Part shown: positions 1 through 7,780 of the stretch, one piece after another
Layout of the letters: every line of letters begins with the position of its first letter
Position numbering within the stretch: the first letter of the stretch is position 1
Assembly: GCA_017535125.1 (NCBI GenBank)
Contig: JAFXUS010000031.1
Location: 1 to 25,517, forward strand
DNA from: Bacteroidales bacterium
Lineage (GTDB): Bacteria; Bacteroidota; Bacteroidia; Bacteroidales; UBA932
DNA: 25,517 nt
Reading direction: 5' to 3'
Program-made: the position numbers and the translations under genes
Notes under the pieces: generated by a model
The model's database searches: none
Seen by the model: the letters and a program-made list of their open reading frames with translations, nothing else
What the model was told of the DNA's origin: nothing

Positions 1-2516
1 AGGCGCGGATACAGCGCGTTGGCGCCGGCCCGGTCGAAGCAGTTGTCGTAGTACTCGCGGGACAGGTTGCGGTTGTTCGAAAGCGCACCCCAGACACCGT
101 CCACCTCGCGGAGGTTCTTGGTCTGTCCGGCCGCACCCTGGAAGCTGAGGTTGATTCCGATGCCCTGGTATTCGAAGCCCAGGTTGAAACCGTAGTTCAG
201 CGCAGGGAAGGCGGAACCGTAGTCCATGGCCACCATGTCGTTCTCGTTGATGAAGCCGTCGCCGTTGACATCCTTGTACTTGATGTCACCGACCTTGACC
301 TGGCCGAACTCCTGCTTGGGGCTGGCGTCGATCTCGGCCTGGTTCTGGAAGAAACCGAGGGCCACGAGGCCGCGGGCGGCATCGGCGGGCGTGCCGATGA
401 CGGACAGGTTCGGATAGGCCGGGGTCTCGATCCACTCGAGGATCTGGCTCTTCACGTAGGACACGTTGCCGCCGAAGAAGAGGCTGAAGCCGTCGGAGAA
501 GGTCTTCGCAAAGCGGAGACCGGCCTCCACGCCGTAGCTGGCGACGACGCCCTTGTCGTCGTAGGCGGACTGGATACCCACCACGTCGGAGTTGAGCGAG
601 GCGGCGCTGACGAGGATGTTGCGGCGCTGCTGATAGAATCCGTCGAGGGTAAGGTCGAGGCAGTTCGCAATCCGGATATCCGTGCCGATGTTGCCCTTAT
701 AGGCGGTCTCCTGCTGGAAGTCGGTGGTCGGGAACTGCGTCAGGAACGCACCCCAGGAGCTGCTGAACTTGGTTCCGTACCAGAACTGGCCGTGGGAATT
801 GGCCCAGTTGGCGAGCCACAGGCCGGCCTGCGGGACGTAGTCGGTATGCTGGACGCCGGCGGAAGCGCGGAGCTTGCCGTAGAGTCCGGTAGCCGGGTTG
901 TTGGCGTAGATCCAGCCGAGCGCCAGGGTCGGGGAGAACGCCCACTTGGCCGGGTAGGAACGGTTGGAACCGTTGGCCGCGAGGACGAGGTCCACCATGA
1001 ACTTCTCGGCGTGGTCGTAATGCAGGGCGAGGTTCCAGTTGGCGCGGTACCAGGTGTTGCTCCGGTTGTCGCGGGTCTCGCTCTTCATGTTGTAGCCGGC
1101 ATTCGCGGCGAAGTTGTCGCCGTTGGCGAAGGTGGTGGCATACTTGAAACCGGCCTTGACTGTTCCGATGCGCCACTGGGAATCGACCCAGTGGTTGAAC
1201 ACGAGCTTGTCTTCCACCGTACCCATGATCGTCTCCCACATTTCGTTGTTCGCGTCATACCAGTTCCAGCCGTACTGATAACCCTTCGTACGGTTCTCGA
1301 TGGTGTTGGAGGAATTGTCATAGGAACCGCCGACGTAGAACTTCAGTCCGTTGAGAATGAAGTCGAGGTCCTGCTCCAGGGTCAGGTCGGCCCAGATCTG
1401 GCGCTGATGCGTCTTGGTGAAGCCCGTACCGGTCGCCTTGGCGACGAGGTTGTTGTCACCGTAAGCCTGGCTGCCGCCCCAGTTGCCGAAATAGGTCTTG
1501 ACCGGGAAGGCCAGCGCGGGCACCTTGTACAGATGCCACCAGGCGTCGTTGGAACTGATGTTCGGAACGCCGTTGGTCTCCATGAAGAGGGCGAGGACGT
1601 TCGTCTTGACGCGGGTGGTCTTCGTGACCTGGAAGTCCACGTTGGCCCGGATGTTCACCTTGGAGTACATGAGCTGGGAGTTCCAGTCGCCCTGGTTGGC
1701 ATTCCGGTAGAGACCCTTGGCGTCGGTATAGGCCAGCTGGGTATAATACTGGACGTTGTCAGCGCCGCCGTACATGGAGACGAAAGCGTTCGTCTCATGG
1801 GCGGTGTTCTTGAAGACCTCGTCCTTCCAGTTGACGTTCGGATAGACGTACGGGTTGGCTCCGTTCTTGAAATTCTGCATTTCTTCTTCCGTGTAGGCGA
1901 TGGCGTTGCCGTCGTTCATGCGGGCGATGTTCAGCGCGTTCGCATAATCGTAGGCGTTGACCATTTTCGCGCTCTCCGGATCGAACTGGACCTTGAAGGC
2001 AGCGCCGGCCTTGACGTTGAAGCCGCTGTCGGCCTGACCGCGCTTGGTCTTGACGAGGAGCACGCCGTTGATGGCTTCGTGGCCATAGAGCGCCACGGCG
2101 GCAGCGTCGCGGAGGACGGTCACGCTCTCCACTTCTTCCACCGTCAGGCGGTCGATCGGACGCTCGAGCCCGTCAACGAGGATGAGGATGTCCGTCTCGC
2201 CCGTGGTCTGGGCGCCGCGGATGTTGAAGGAAGCACCCCGGCCTTCCTCTCCCTTGAAACCGGTGTTCTGGAGAGCGGTGAGACCCAGGAGTTTGCCATA
2301 AAGCGCGTCAGCCAGGCTGATGGCCGAGGTACGGCTGAGCTCTTCGGCGGTGATGGTATAGGTCGCCGCCGTGGTCAGGAATTCCGTGCTCTCGACGCCC
2401 TGGCCTAAATCAATCTTCTGCGACTTCTTGTCACTCAGTTCGATTTGGGCGTTCGCCGTCACAGGAACAGCGCAGAATCCCAGCAGACCGTAAATGAGTA
2501 TATTACGTAATTTCAT
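1..2516 (-). CDS. SusC-like TonB-dependent outer membrane receptor, second copy (3' end outside the window)
   Basis: This is an outer-membrane TonB-dependent importer of the SusC family. The frame is open from an ATG at 2514-2516 to the left edge, giving 838 codons with the C-terminus missing. It begins with a signal peptide (MKLRNILIYGLLGFC..., cleavage near ANA-Q). About 30 residues later the plug starts directly (TITAEELSRTSAISLADAL), continues through NIRGAQTT and LILVDGLERP, and reaches the family hallmark NGVLLVKTKRG. The usual N-terminal carboxypeptidase-regulatory-like domain before the plug is absent, unlike the SusC at 4588-7755. Barrel strands rich in aromatic residues follow (for example VNWKDEVFKNTA and the calcium-like loop DVNGDGFINENDM). 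It starts 21 bases after the SusD stop, so it is probably in the same operon. A partner SusD is expected beyond the left edge. The family call is firm; the substrate is inferred from the neighbours. Confidence 0.93.
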   Translation of the reverse strand, partial: MKLRNILIYGLLGFCAVPVTANAQIELSDKKSQKIDLGQGVESTEFLTTAATYTITAEELSRTSAISLADALYGKLLGLTALQNTGFKGEEGRGASFNIRGAQTTGETDILILVDGLERPIDRLTVEEVESVTVLRDAAAVALYGHEAINGVLLVKTKRGQADSGFNVKAGAAFKVQFDPESAKMVNAYDYANALNIARMNDGNAIAYTEEEMQNFKNGANPYVYPNVNWKDEVFKNTAHETNAFVSMYGGADNVQYYTQLAYTDAKGLYRNANQGDWNSQLMYSKVNIRANVDFQVTKTTRVKTNVLALFMETNGVPNISSNDAWWHLYKVPALAFPVKTYFGNWGGSQAYGDNNLVAKATGTGFTKTHQRQIWADLTLEQDLDFILNGLKFYVGGSYDNSSNTIENRTKGYQYGWNWYDANNEMWETIMGTVEDKLVFNHWVDSQWRIGTVKAGFKYATTFANGDNFAANAGYNMKSETRDNRSNTWYRANWNLALHYDHAEKFMVDLVLAANGSNRSYPAKWAFSPTLALGWIYANNPATGLYGKLRASAGVQHTDYVPQAGLWLANWANSHGQFWYGTKFSSSWGAFLTQFPTTDFQQETAYKGNIGTDIRIANCLDLTLDGFYQQRRNILVSAASLNSDVVGIQSAYDDKGVVASYGVEAGLRFAKTFSDGFSLFFGGNVSYVKSQILEWIETPAYPNLSVIGTPADAARGLVALGFFQNQAEIDASPKQEFGQVKVGDIKYKDVNGDGFINENDMVAMDYGSAFPALNYGFNLGFEYQGIGINLSFQGAAGQTKNLREVDGVWGALSNNRNLSREYYDNCFDRAGANALYPR

Positions 2517-2537
2517 AATCGTGCTTGTTTCAAATTA

Positions 2538-4574
2538 TCACCAACCAGGATTCTGGGAAAGACCATAACCCTTCTGAATCTCAATACGGGACACCGGGTC
2601 GAGGTACCACTTGTTGGTCCAGAAGCCGGGCTCCCACCAGCGGCGGGCACCGTTGACGATGGCCGGTTTCTCATACTCGAACTTCGGCCAGGGATCACCA
2701 ACCTTATACTGCTGGTCGCCTTCGGTGAGGCGGTTGCCATTGGCGTCGAGACGATAAATCTTGATCTCGTGAAGCGTCTTGGTGAAGAGGTCCTGACGCT
2801 TGCGGCGCACCATGTCGTAGAGGCGGTCGCCGCACTCGGCGCCGATCTCGCAGTTGCGCTCACGCAGGATTTCCTCGATGAGGTTGTCCTTGTTGGTCTT
2901 CAGGTTCAGGTCGGGGTTCATGTCCTCGAGGCGGCCCAGGCCGACACGGCTGCGGACGACGTGGAGGTCGTCGAGTGCGCCGGACAGGTTGCCGGTTTCC
3001 GCCCGGGCTTCCGCACGGATCAGGTACATCTCGGCCAGACGGATGTAAGGCACGCCGATGAAAGCGTCGTCATAGCGGCTTCCGCCCCAGTAATCGAGCA
3101 GCCACTTGAACTTGCTGTAGCCGGAGGCCACGTCGTCGGTGTTGTTGACGTTGCTGTTCTTCTCGAGGAAGCCACCGACCCAGGAATCCATGTAGCTCAT
3201 ACCTGCGTAGTCGAATCCGGCAGGCAGCGAGCGCTGGGGAACGAGGATTGTCTCATACAGACGCGGGTCGCGGTCGGCGAACATGTCGATGCCGTCCGGG
3301 TTGTTGCCGGCGCCGTAGATGTTTGCATACGGGAAGTTGCGGCCGTCCTGCATGCCGAAGCACTCCATCAGTTCGTTGGTAGGTACCTGGCCGCCCTGAC
3401 GCATACAGTCAAGGGCGAAACCGGCCCAACCCCAACCCCAACCGTTCGTCACGTTGCCGTCGCGGACGGAGCTGGACAGCAACTGCGTCGGATGGGCGTC
3501 GAAGAGCTTCTCGCGGTTGATAATGCCGTTCTTCGTGTAACCGTTGCGGTAGCGGTAGGCGATGCGGTAGGCCTCGCGGTAGCCGGCTTCGTTCTGCGTT
3601 GCAGGCTGAACGAGCTGATAATAATTGCCATTGGCGGCATTGTCGTTGAAGAAATCGTCGCAGACTTCCAGACACTTGTTCCAGAGGGATGCGTCATATC
3701 CTCCGAACCAGACATGCTCGATGTTCGTGAATTCGGTCGTCTTGGCCGGATCATACTGCATGTACGGTTCCGCATTGTTGAACAGCGGGGAAGCGGCGAA
3801 CATCCACACCTTGGCGCGGAGGGCCTTGGCGGAAGCGCGGGTGAGCCGGCCGGACCACTGGCCCAGATCGGCGTCGGGGATATTCCAGATGAAGCCGGGC
3901 TCCTTGATGGCGCACACGATGAGGGAGTCGATGAACGCCACGGTCTCCTTGGCCGTAGAGCGGCCGGTCGTGAACTCTTCGCCCACGCCGTAGGCCTTGC
4001 GGACGAGGCAGAGACCGCCGAAGTTGCGGAAAGCGTCGAAATAACGGCTGGCCATGATGGTGTAGGCCTCGCCGCGCAGACGGCTCTTCTCGTCGGCGGA
4101 CATGTCGGGAACGTTCTCGATGTTCTCGATCAGCTGCCAGCATTTGCGGACGGTCTCGTAGATGGACACGCGGCCGCCGGCATCGGAATTCAGGCCGCCC
4201 TTCGTGGAATAGGAGAACTTGCCCTGGAAGTTGCCGTCTTCGGTATCCTGGGCATCTTCAGTCAGCATACCGGGATAGTAGCTCTGTTTGGGACCGCCCC
4301 AGGAGACGTAGCAATGATAGGAGTCGGAAAGCACGTCGATGGGCGCGCCGTTCATCATATTTCCGGAGGTGTAGGTGCAGTAGAGCTGTCCGTACGCACT
4401 CCAGAGGAAGTTGCGGGTGTATTCAGCGCTCGAGAACACCGTCTCCATGTTGACATCGACGCCCGGCGCCTTCTCCAGGAAGGCGTCGCCGATGGCGAAG
4501 CGGTCGACACAGGAAGAAAGAGTCATTGCGGCTCCGATGCCCAGCGCAAGTAAAATGTTGGATATCTTTTTCAT
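2538..4574 (-). CDS. SusD/RagB-family surface glycan-binding lipoprotein
   Basis: This is the surface-exposed lipoprotein lid that binds glycan and pairs with the upstream SusC. It has 678 residues, somewhat longer than most SusD proteins. The N-terminus MKKISNILLALGIGAAMTL ends in a lipobox LSSC, making Cys22 the likely lipidated residue. TPR-like helical stretches follow (LRGEAYTIMASRYFDAFRNFGG, and RASAKALRAKVWMFAASPLFNNA), then the family-typical YIRLAEMYLIRAEARAETG and a GGARRWWEPG-like end region closing with SQNPGW. It lies 13 bases downstream of the SusC stop at 4588 and 21 bases upstream of a second SusC, within one leftward operon. The family is clear from sequence. Its specificity for mannan-type oligosaccharides is inferred from the GH5 and epimerase genes nearby. 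Confidence 0.95.
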   Translation of the reverse strand: MKKISNILLALGIGAAMTLSSCVDRFAIGDAFLEKAPGVDVNMETVFSSAEYTRNFLWSAYGQLYCTYTSGNMMNGAPIDVLSDSYHCYVSWGGPKQSYYPGMLTEDAQDTEDGNFQGKFSYSTKGGLNSDAGGRVSIYETVRKCWQLIENIENVPDMSADEKSRLRGEAYTIMASRYFDAFRNFGGLCLVRKAYGVGEEFTTGRSTAKETVAFIDSLIVCAIKEPGFIWNIPDADLGQWSGRLTRASAKALRAKVWMFAASPLFNNAEPYMQYDPAKTTEFTNIEHVWFGGYDASLWNKCLEVCDDFFNDNAANGNYYQLVQPATQNEAGYREAYRIAYRYRNGYTKNGIINREKLFDAHPTQLLSSSVRDGNVTNGWGWGWAGFALDCMRQGGQVPTNELMECFGMQDGRNFPYANIYGAGNNPDGIDMFADRDPRLYETILVPQRSLPAGFDYAGMSYMDSWVGGFLEKNSNVNNTDDVASGYSKFKWLLDYWGGSRYDDAFIGVPYIRLAEMYLIRAEARAETGNLSGALDDLHVVRSRVGLGRLEDMNPDLNLKTNKDNLIEEILRERNCEIGAECGDRLYDMVRRKRQDLFTKTLHEIKIYRLDANGNRLTEGDQQYKVGDPWPKFEYEKPAIVNGARRWWEPGFWTNKWYLDPVSRIEIQKGYGLSQNPGW

Positions 4575-4587
4575 GATCGTAGCTGCA

Positions 4588-7500
4588 TTAGAAGTTGAAC
4601 TGTGCGCCGATGTTGAACACGCGGGTCATCGGGTAACGCACTCCAAAGTCGATACCCTGTCCGGGGGCTTCGGGGTCGTTGCCGTCGAAGCGGGAGAAGG
4701 TCAGGAGGTTCTGGCCGGAGAGATAGACCCGGATGTAGTTGAAGAACGGAAGCTTATTCGCCTTGTTGAAGGTGTAGCCGATTTCGACGTTCTTCAGACG
4801 GATGTACTTGGAATCAACCAGCCACGCCTGGGAATCATGGTTGTTGTGCACGCGGTTCGTGAAGGAAATACGCGGCAGGATGGCGTTGGCGTTGTCTTCC
4901 GTCCAGGAATTGTCCGCCACCCACTGGGCGAGGGCCGAGGTGTTGGTGGAACCGAACTGGTCGCGGAAGTAGCCGTTCAGCTGGCGGTTCACATGGTCGG
5001 CGCCCGTCCACAGCATGGAGAAGTCGAGACCCTTCCAGTGGAAGGAAGCGTTGATGGAGAAGGTGATCTCCGGCGTGTCGGTGTAGCCGAGCGCCTTCTG
5101 GTCGTTGGCGTCGATGACGCCGTCACCGTTCAGGTCCACATAGACGCTGTCGCCATACTTGAGCGCCACGCCCTGGTCGGGCATGTCGGCGCCGTAGGCC
5201 GCTTTATAGCGCTCCTCCGTACCGGGCTGGTAGAACTCGAAGAGATCGTAGCCGAAACGCTGGCCGACCGGGAGGCCGGTGCGGCGCAGGTAATCATACA
5301 TCGGCGGGACCTCGAGCATCTCGATGACCTGGTTGCGGGCAAAGGCGAAGTTCGGGGAGATGGAGTAGCGGAAATCGCCGATCTGCTGCTCCCAGTTGAG
5401 GGTGACTTCGAAACCGTGGTTCTTCACGCGACCCTGGTTCACGTAGCTGGAAGGCAGGGACGTGACGGCGGGCAGCGTGTTGGCGTTGGACACGAGGATG
5501 TCCTTGCGGTCCTCCCAGAAGAAGTCCACGTAGGCGTGGAGACGATCCCGGAAGAAGCCGGCGTCCACACCGACGTTGATCTTGCTGGCGGTTTCCCAGG
5601 TCACGTTCGGGTTGCCGGAGGTGAGCTCCTTGACAGCCTGCAGCCAGTTGCCGCTGGTGCCGAAGTTGGCGCCGCGGTTCTGCGGGTTCACCGTCATGCT
5701 GCCGGTGTAGAACTGCCAGGCACCCGGCAGGTAGAGGAAGCGGGCGCCGTTGGTGTTGTCGTTACCGACGAGACCCCAGGATCCGCGGATCTTCAGGTAG
5801 CTGATCACGTTCTTGACCGGCTCCCACCAAGGCTCGGCGGACGGAATCCAACCCACGGAGACGGACGGGAAGACGCCGTAACGCTTGTCGGGGGCGAAGT
5901 TCTCGGAACCGTTGTAACCGATGTTGAGGTCGAGGAGGTACTTGGTGTCGTAGTCATAGGTGATACGGCCGACGAGACCGACGTAACCCTTCGGGATGGA
6001 CTGGTAGATGCTGCCGTCGGAATCCCACGGATAGTAGGTCTTGCTCTGGTTGTAGAGCACCAGGGCGGTCAAGTTGTGCTTGCCGAAGCGGCGGGCATAG
6101 TCGAAGCTCGCCTCGGCGTACCAGTTGCGGCTGCCCCACTTGCTCTCGCTGTAGGGAATCGGCCAGGTGATGTTCTCCTTGCGGAGGACCTCGTTGCCGG
6201 CCCCGTCGAGGGTGGCCACGTAGCGCAGACCCGTACCGTAACCGTTCTGGCGGTTCTTCCGGGCGGTGTACTCGGAGTTGTAGGATGCCTTGACCTTGAA
6301 GCTGAGGCCCTTGGTCAGGAAGTCCATGTTGAGTTTATACTGGATATCGAAGTTGAGGGCGTTGGTGCTCTCGTTCACGTATCCGAGGTTGTAGTAGTTG
6401 TCGAGCGCGTCGCGGTCGTACGGACCGACGATCGTATTGTCCGAAACGATGTGGCGGCCCTCAGCGTCGATACCGATACCGGCATACGGCGTGGCGCCCT
6501 GCAGATAACGGAAGAGGAAGCCTTCGCCGCTACCCATGGTGTTGCGGTCCTGCATGCGGCCGCCCAGGGTGATGGAGATCTGGCTGCGCTTGGTCACGTC
6601 GATATCGAGGTTCGCGCGGTAGTTCAGACGCTTGAAGTTGAAGGTCTCGTTCTTGTTGTCCGAGAAGGTCTTGAACAGGGAATCCTGGTTCAGGAAGCCG
6701 GCGGAAACGAAGTAGCGAACCTTCTCGGTACCGCCGTTGACGTTCACGTTGGCCTGTTCCTGCCAGGCGGCGTCGTTCATGATGTACTTGATCCAGTCCG
6801 TGTTCGGGAAGGTGGTGGGCATGTCGTTCTTGCGGAAATGCTCCATGACATCCTGGCTGAAACGGATACCGGTATCGGCGTACGGGGTGTAGTCGGCGAT
6901 GGTGGCACTGCCGGGCCACTGGTTCATCGGGAGAGCATCGGTGATCGCGGTATAGTTCCACATCTTGCCGTAGGTGTAAGAATCGGCGAAGTCGATGAAC
7001 TTCGAGATCGTCTGCACGGCGGCGTTGATGGTGGCGGAAACCGAAGCCTTGCCCGTCGTACCGCGCTTGGTGGTGACGAGAATGACGCCGTTGGCGCCGC
7101 GCACACCGAAGACGGCCGTAGCGGAAGCGTCCTTCAGGACGGAGATACTCTCGATTTCATTGGCGTCCAACTGCGAGAAGGAACGCTCGACGCCGTCCAC
7201 CAGCACGAGCGGGTCGGCGCTGTTGAGCGAGCCGACGCCACGAATGCGGATGACCGGTTCGTCGGCACCCGGCATACCGGATGCCTGCACGGCGGAAACG
7301 CCGGGGAGGTTACCCTGCAGGGCGTTGGCCACGTTGGCGACAGGCGCCTTCAGGAGGCCTTCACCGCTTACGGCGGACACCGCACCGGTGATGGTCACCT
7401 TCTTCTGTTGGCCATACGCCACGACCACGGCGTCTTCCAGGGCCAGGGCATCAGGAGCCATGGTGATGGTCAGACGCTGGCCGGTCGCCTGGACTTCCTG

Positions 7501-7755
7501 GGTCGTGTAGCCGATGCAGGAAATCTCGAGCGTGGCGCCACGGGGAACGGACGGGAGTACGAAATTACCGTCCAGGTCGGTGACGGTGCCGTTGTTGGTC
7601 CCTTGTACGACCACGCCGGCGCCGATCAGCCCCTCTCCGTGTTCGTCCAGCACCGTGCCTTCTATACGCACGTTCTGGGCGAAGGAATGTCCGGGCATCA
7701 GGAGCAGAAGCGCCAGGATGCCGAACAGCTGAGATAGTCTTTTCTTTTTCATCAT
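4588..7755 (-). CDS. SusC-like TonB-dependent outer membrane receptor, first copy
   Basis: This is a TonB-dependent outer-membrane transporter that forms the import channel for oligosaccharides captured by SusD. It has 1055 residues. The signal peptide is MMKKKRLSQLFGILALLLL, ending near SFA-Q. A carboxypeptidase-regulatory-like domain follows (VRIEGTVLDEHGEGLIGAGV through DLDGNFVLPSVPRGATLEIS), then the plug (ALEDAVVVAYGQQKK, IRIRGVGSLNSADPLVLVDG, RGANGVILVTTKRG), then a long barrel that ends in an aromatic residue (GAQFNF), as barrel-assembly signals do. Two adjacent ATGs exist at 7750-7755. The gene starts 25 bases after the GH5-CE7 stop and ends 13 bases before SusD, so a single transcript from the promoter near 10208 is likely. 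The family is certain; the cargo is inferred. Confidence 0.96.
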   Translation of the reverse strand: MMKKKRLSQLFGILALLLLMPGHSFAQNVRIEGTVLDEHGEGLIGAGVVVQGTNNGTVTDLDGNFVLPSVPRGATLEISCIGYTTQEVQATGQRLTITMAPDALALEDAVVVAYGQQKKVTITGAVSAVSGEGLLKAPVANVANALQGNLPGVSAVQASGMPGADEPVIRIRGVGSLNSADPLVLVDGVERSFSQLDANEIESISVLKDASATAVFGVRGANGVILVTTKRGTTGKASVSATINAAVQTISKFIDFADSYTYGKMWNYTAITDALPMNQWPGSATIADYTPYADTGIRFSQDVMEHFRKNDMPTTFPNTDWIKYIMNDAAWQEQANVNVNGGTEKVRYFVSAGFLNQDSLFKTFSDNKNETFNFKRLNYRANLDIDVTKRSQISITLGGRMQDRNTMGSGEGFLFRYLQGATPYAGIGIDAEGRHIVSDNTIVGPYDRDALDNYYNLGYVNESTNALNFDIQYKLNMDFLTKGLSFKVKASYNSEYTARKNRQNGYGTGLRYVATLDGAGNEVLRKENITWPIPYSESKWGSRNWYAEASFDYARRFGKHNLTALVLYNQSKTYYPWDSDGSIYQSIPKGYVGLVGRITYDYDTKYLLDLNIGYNGSENFAPDKRYGVFPSVSVGWIPSAEPWWEPVKNVISYLKIRGSWGLVGNDNTNGARFLYLPGAWQFYTGSMTVNPQNRGANFGTSGNWLQAVKELTSGNPNVTWETASKINVGVDAGFFRDRLHAYVDFFWEDRKDILVSNANTLPAVTSLPSSYVNQGRVKNHGFEVTLNWEQQIGDFRYSISPNFAFARNQVIEMLEVPPMYDYLRRTGLPVGQRFGYDLFEFYQPGTEERYKAAYGADMPDQGVALKYGDSVYVDLNGDGVIDANDQKALGYTDTPEITFSINASFHWKGLDFSMLWTGADHVNRQLNGYFRDQFGSTNTSALAQWVADNSWTEDNANAILPRISFTNRVHNNHDSQAWLVDSKYIRLKNVEIGYTFNKANKLPFFNYIRVYLSGQNLLTFSRFDGNDPEAPGQGIDFGVRYPMTRVFNIGAQFNF

Positions 7756-7780
7756 TAGTTATAATTAGTATAGAGTTAAA

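Noticed and set aside
792..2408. Long rightward open frame of 538 codons opposite the second SusC
   Set aside because: It is the antisense of a clear SusC gene; its Val/Gly/Glu-rich composition is the usual artefact of GC-rich third positions and shows no domain.
4411..7737. Rightward open frame of 1108 codons opposite the first SusC
   Set aside because: Antisense shadow with repetitive Val-Gly-Glu-His content; the opposite strand has unmistakable SusC motifs.
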